A stretch of DNA of 15,012 nt from Thermoguttaceae bacterium. Lineage in GTDB: Bacteria > Planctomycetota > Planctomycetia > Pirellulales > Thermoguttaceae. The stretch's first letter is position 1; each line of letters starts with the position of its first letter. The position numbers were made by a program, and so were the translations under genes. This document shows positions 14,749-15,012 of this stretch, in pieces. The notes under the pieces were generated by a model. That model saw only the letters and a program-made list of their open reading frames with translations. It did not search any database and had not been told where the DNA came from. The DNA lies in NCBI GenBank assembly GCA_017454585.1, contig JAFTCU010000087.1:1-15012 (forward strand), written 5' to 3'.

Positions 14749-15012
14749 ATGAAATTTCTGCTCAATCTGCTTCTTCCGGCCGTGATCCTGTTCGCGGCAG
14801 TCGCTCAGGGCGCGGAAGTCAAATCGGTCACGTCGCCGGGCGGAAACGTGAAAGTCAACGTTTCGGTCGGCGAGAAAATGACCTACGACCTGACCTTCAA
14901 CGGGAAAACCGTCCTGAACCCCTCTAACCTCGGGCTGACGTTCAAGGGCATGGTCCCCATGGGCGCGATGAAAATCGTCGGCGTGTCCTCGAAAGAGATC
15001 AACGAAACGTGG
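14749..15012 (+). CDS. Glycoside hydrolase family 97 protein, 5' part only
   Basis: First 88 codons of a gene running off the window end, with no stop codon before the edge. ATG at 14749 is preceded by AAGGAG (14737-14742) at six bases. Residues 1-21 are a signal peptide (KFLLNLLLPAVILFAAVAQG, cut before AEV). The rest, SVTSPGGNVKVNVSVGEKMTYDLTFNGKTVLNPSNLGLTFKG, has the hallmarks of the GH97 N-terminal beta-sandwich (SPDG.., Y.v..nGk.vl..S.LGl.f). Known: GH97 enzymes are exported exo-alpha-glucosidases or alpha-galactosidases (SusB type). The catalytic residues lie beyond the window, so specificity cannot be read. Weak -10-like boxes at 14691 (TATATT) and 14706 (TATACT) precede it. GC content rises sharply at the start codon. 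Confidence 0.75.
   Translation, partial: MKFLLNLLLPAVILFAAVAQGAEVKSVTSPGGNVKVNVSVGEKMTYDLTFNGKTVLNPSNLGLTFKGMVPMGAMKIVGVSSKEINETW

Overview
The window most likely comes from a host- or gut-associated member of the Planctomycetota (Pirellulales/Thermoguttaceae-like); Lentisphaerota or Verrucomicrobiota are less likely alternatives. This is inferred from gene content, not from a marker gene. The pointers are a DUF1080 protein, a DUF4912 protein with a Rho-N head and an Ig-like tail, a long RNase HII-like protein opening with TDEAGYGPNLGPL, a sigma-70/ECF factor, an M60 (mucin-directed) peptidase and a GH97 start. GTG starts and strong Shine-Dalgarno sequences are used at several genes.

Layout. 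1-399 is the 3' end of a DUF1080 (3-keto-disaccharide hydrolase-like) gene, closed by a good intrinsic terminator. 508-5680 is a + strand run of three genes: a secreted metzincin-like zinc peptidase, a secreted discoidin + M60 peptidase, and a stand-alone N6-adenine DNA methyltransferase of the Eco57I/type IIG kind. The methyltransferase carries a 108-bp palindromic repeat element translated in frame. 5681-5929 is a convergent gap filled by a long, near-perfect inverted repeat. On the - strand an ECF-type sigma factor (7513-6953) is followed 30 bp later by the RNase HII-like gene (6922-5930). The AT-rich 7514-7854 gap is a divergent promoter region, with a palindrome at each putative promoter. 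7855-9444 (+) encodes a probable outer-membrane beta-barrel protein. It converges, through a shared 14-bp-stem terminator, on the DUF4912 gene (10695-9520, -).

A second divergent promoter region (10696-10956) separates DUF4912 from an unrecognised secreted protein (10957-12405, +). That gene ends in a terminator shared with the convergent AlbA_2/Schlafen-type regulator (14508-12445, -). The regulator has eleven 21-bp tandem repeats (heptapeptide ..NAP) between its ATPase/winged-helix core and its C-terminal domain. It also looks more AT-rich than the peptidase/methyltransferase region. The window ends in the first 88 codons of a GH97 glycoside hydrolase.

Functionally, the left end (DUF1080, two secreted zinc peptidases) and the right end (GH97) fit a glycan/glycoprotein-degrading lifestyle. 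The middle is envelope proteins and regulators. No phage, transposase, CRISPR, tRNA or rRNA was seen. The most notable signals are the exonised palindromic element in the methyltransferase and the expanding heptapeptide array in the AlbA_2 protein.
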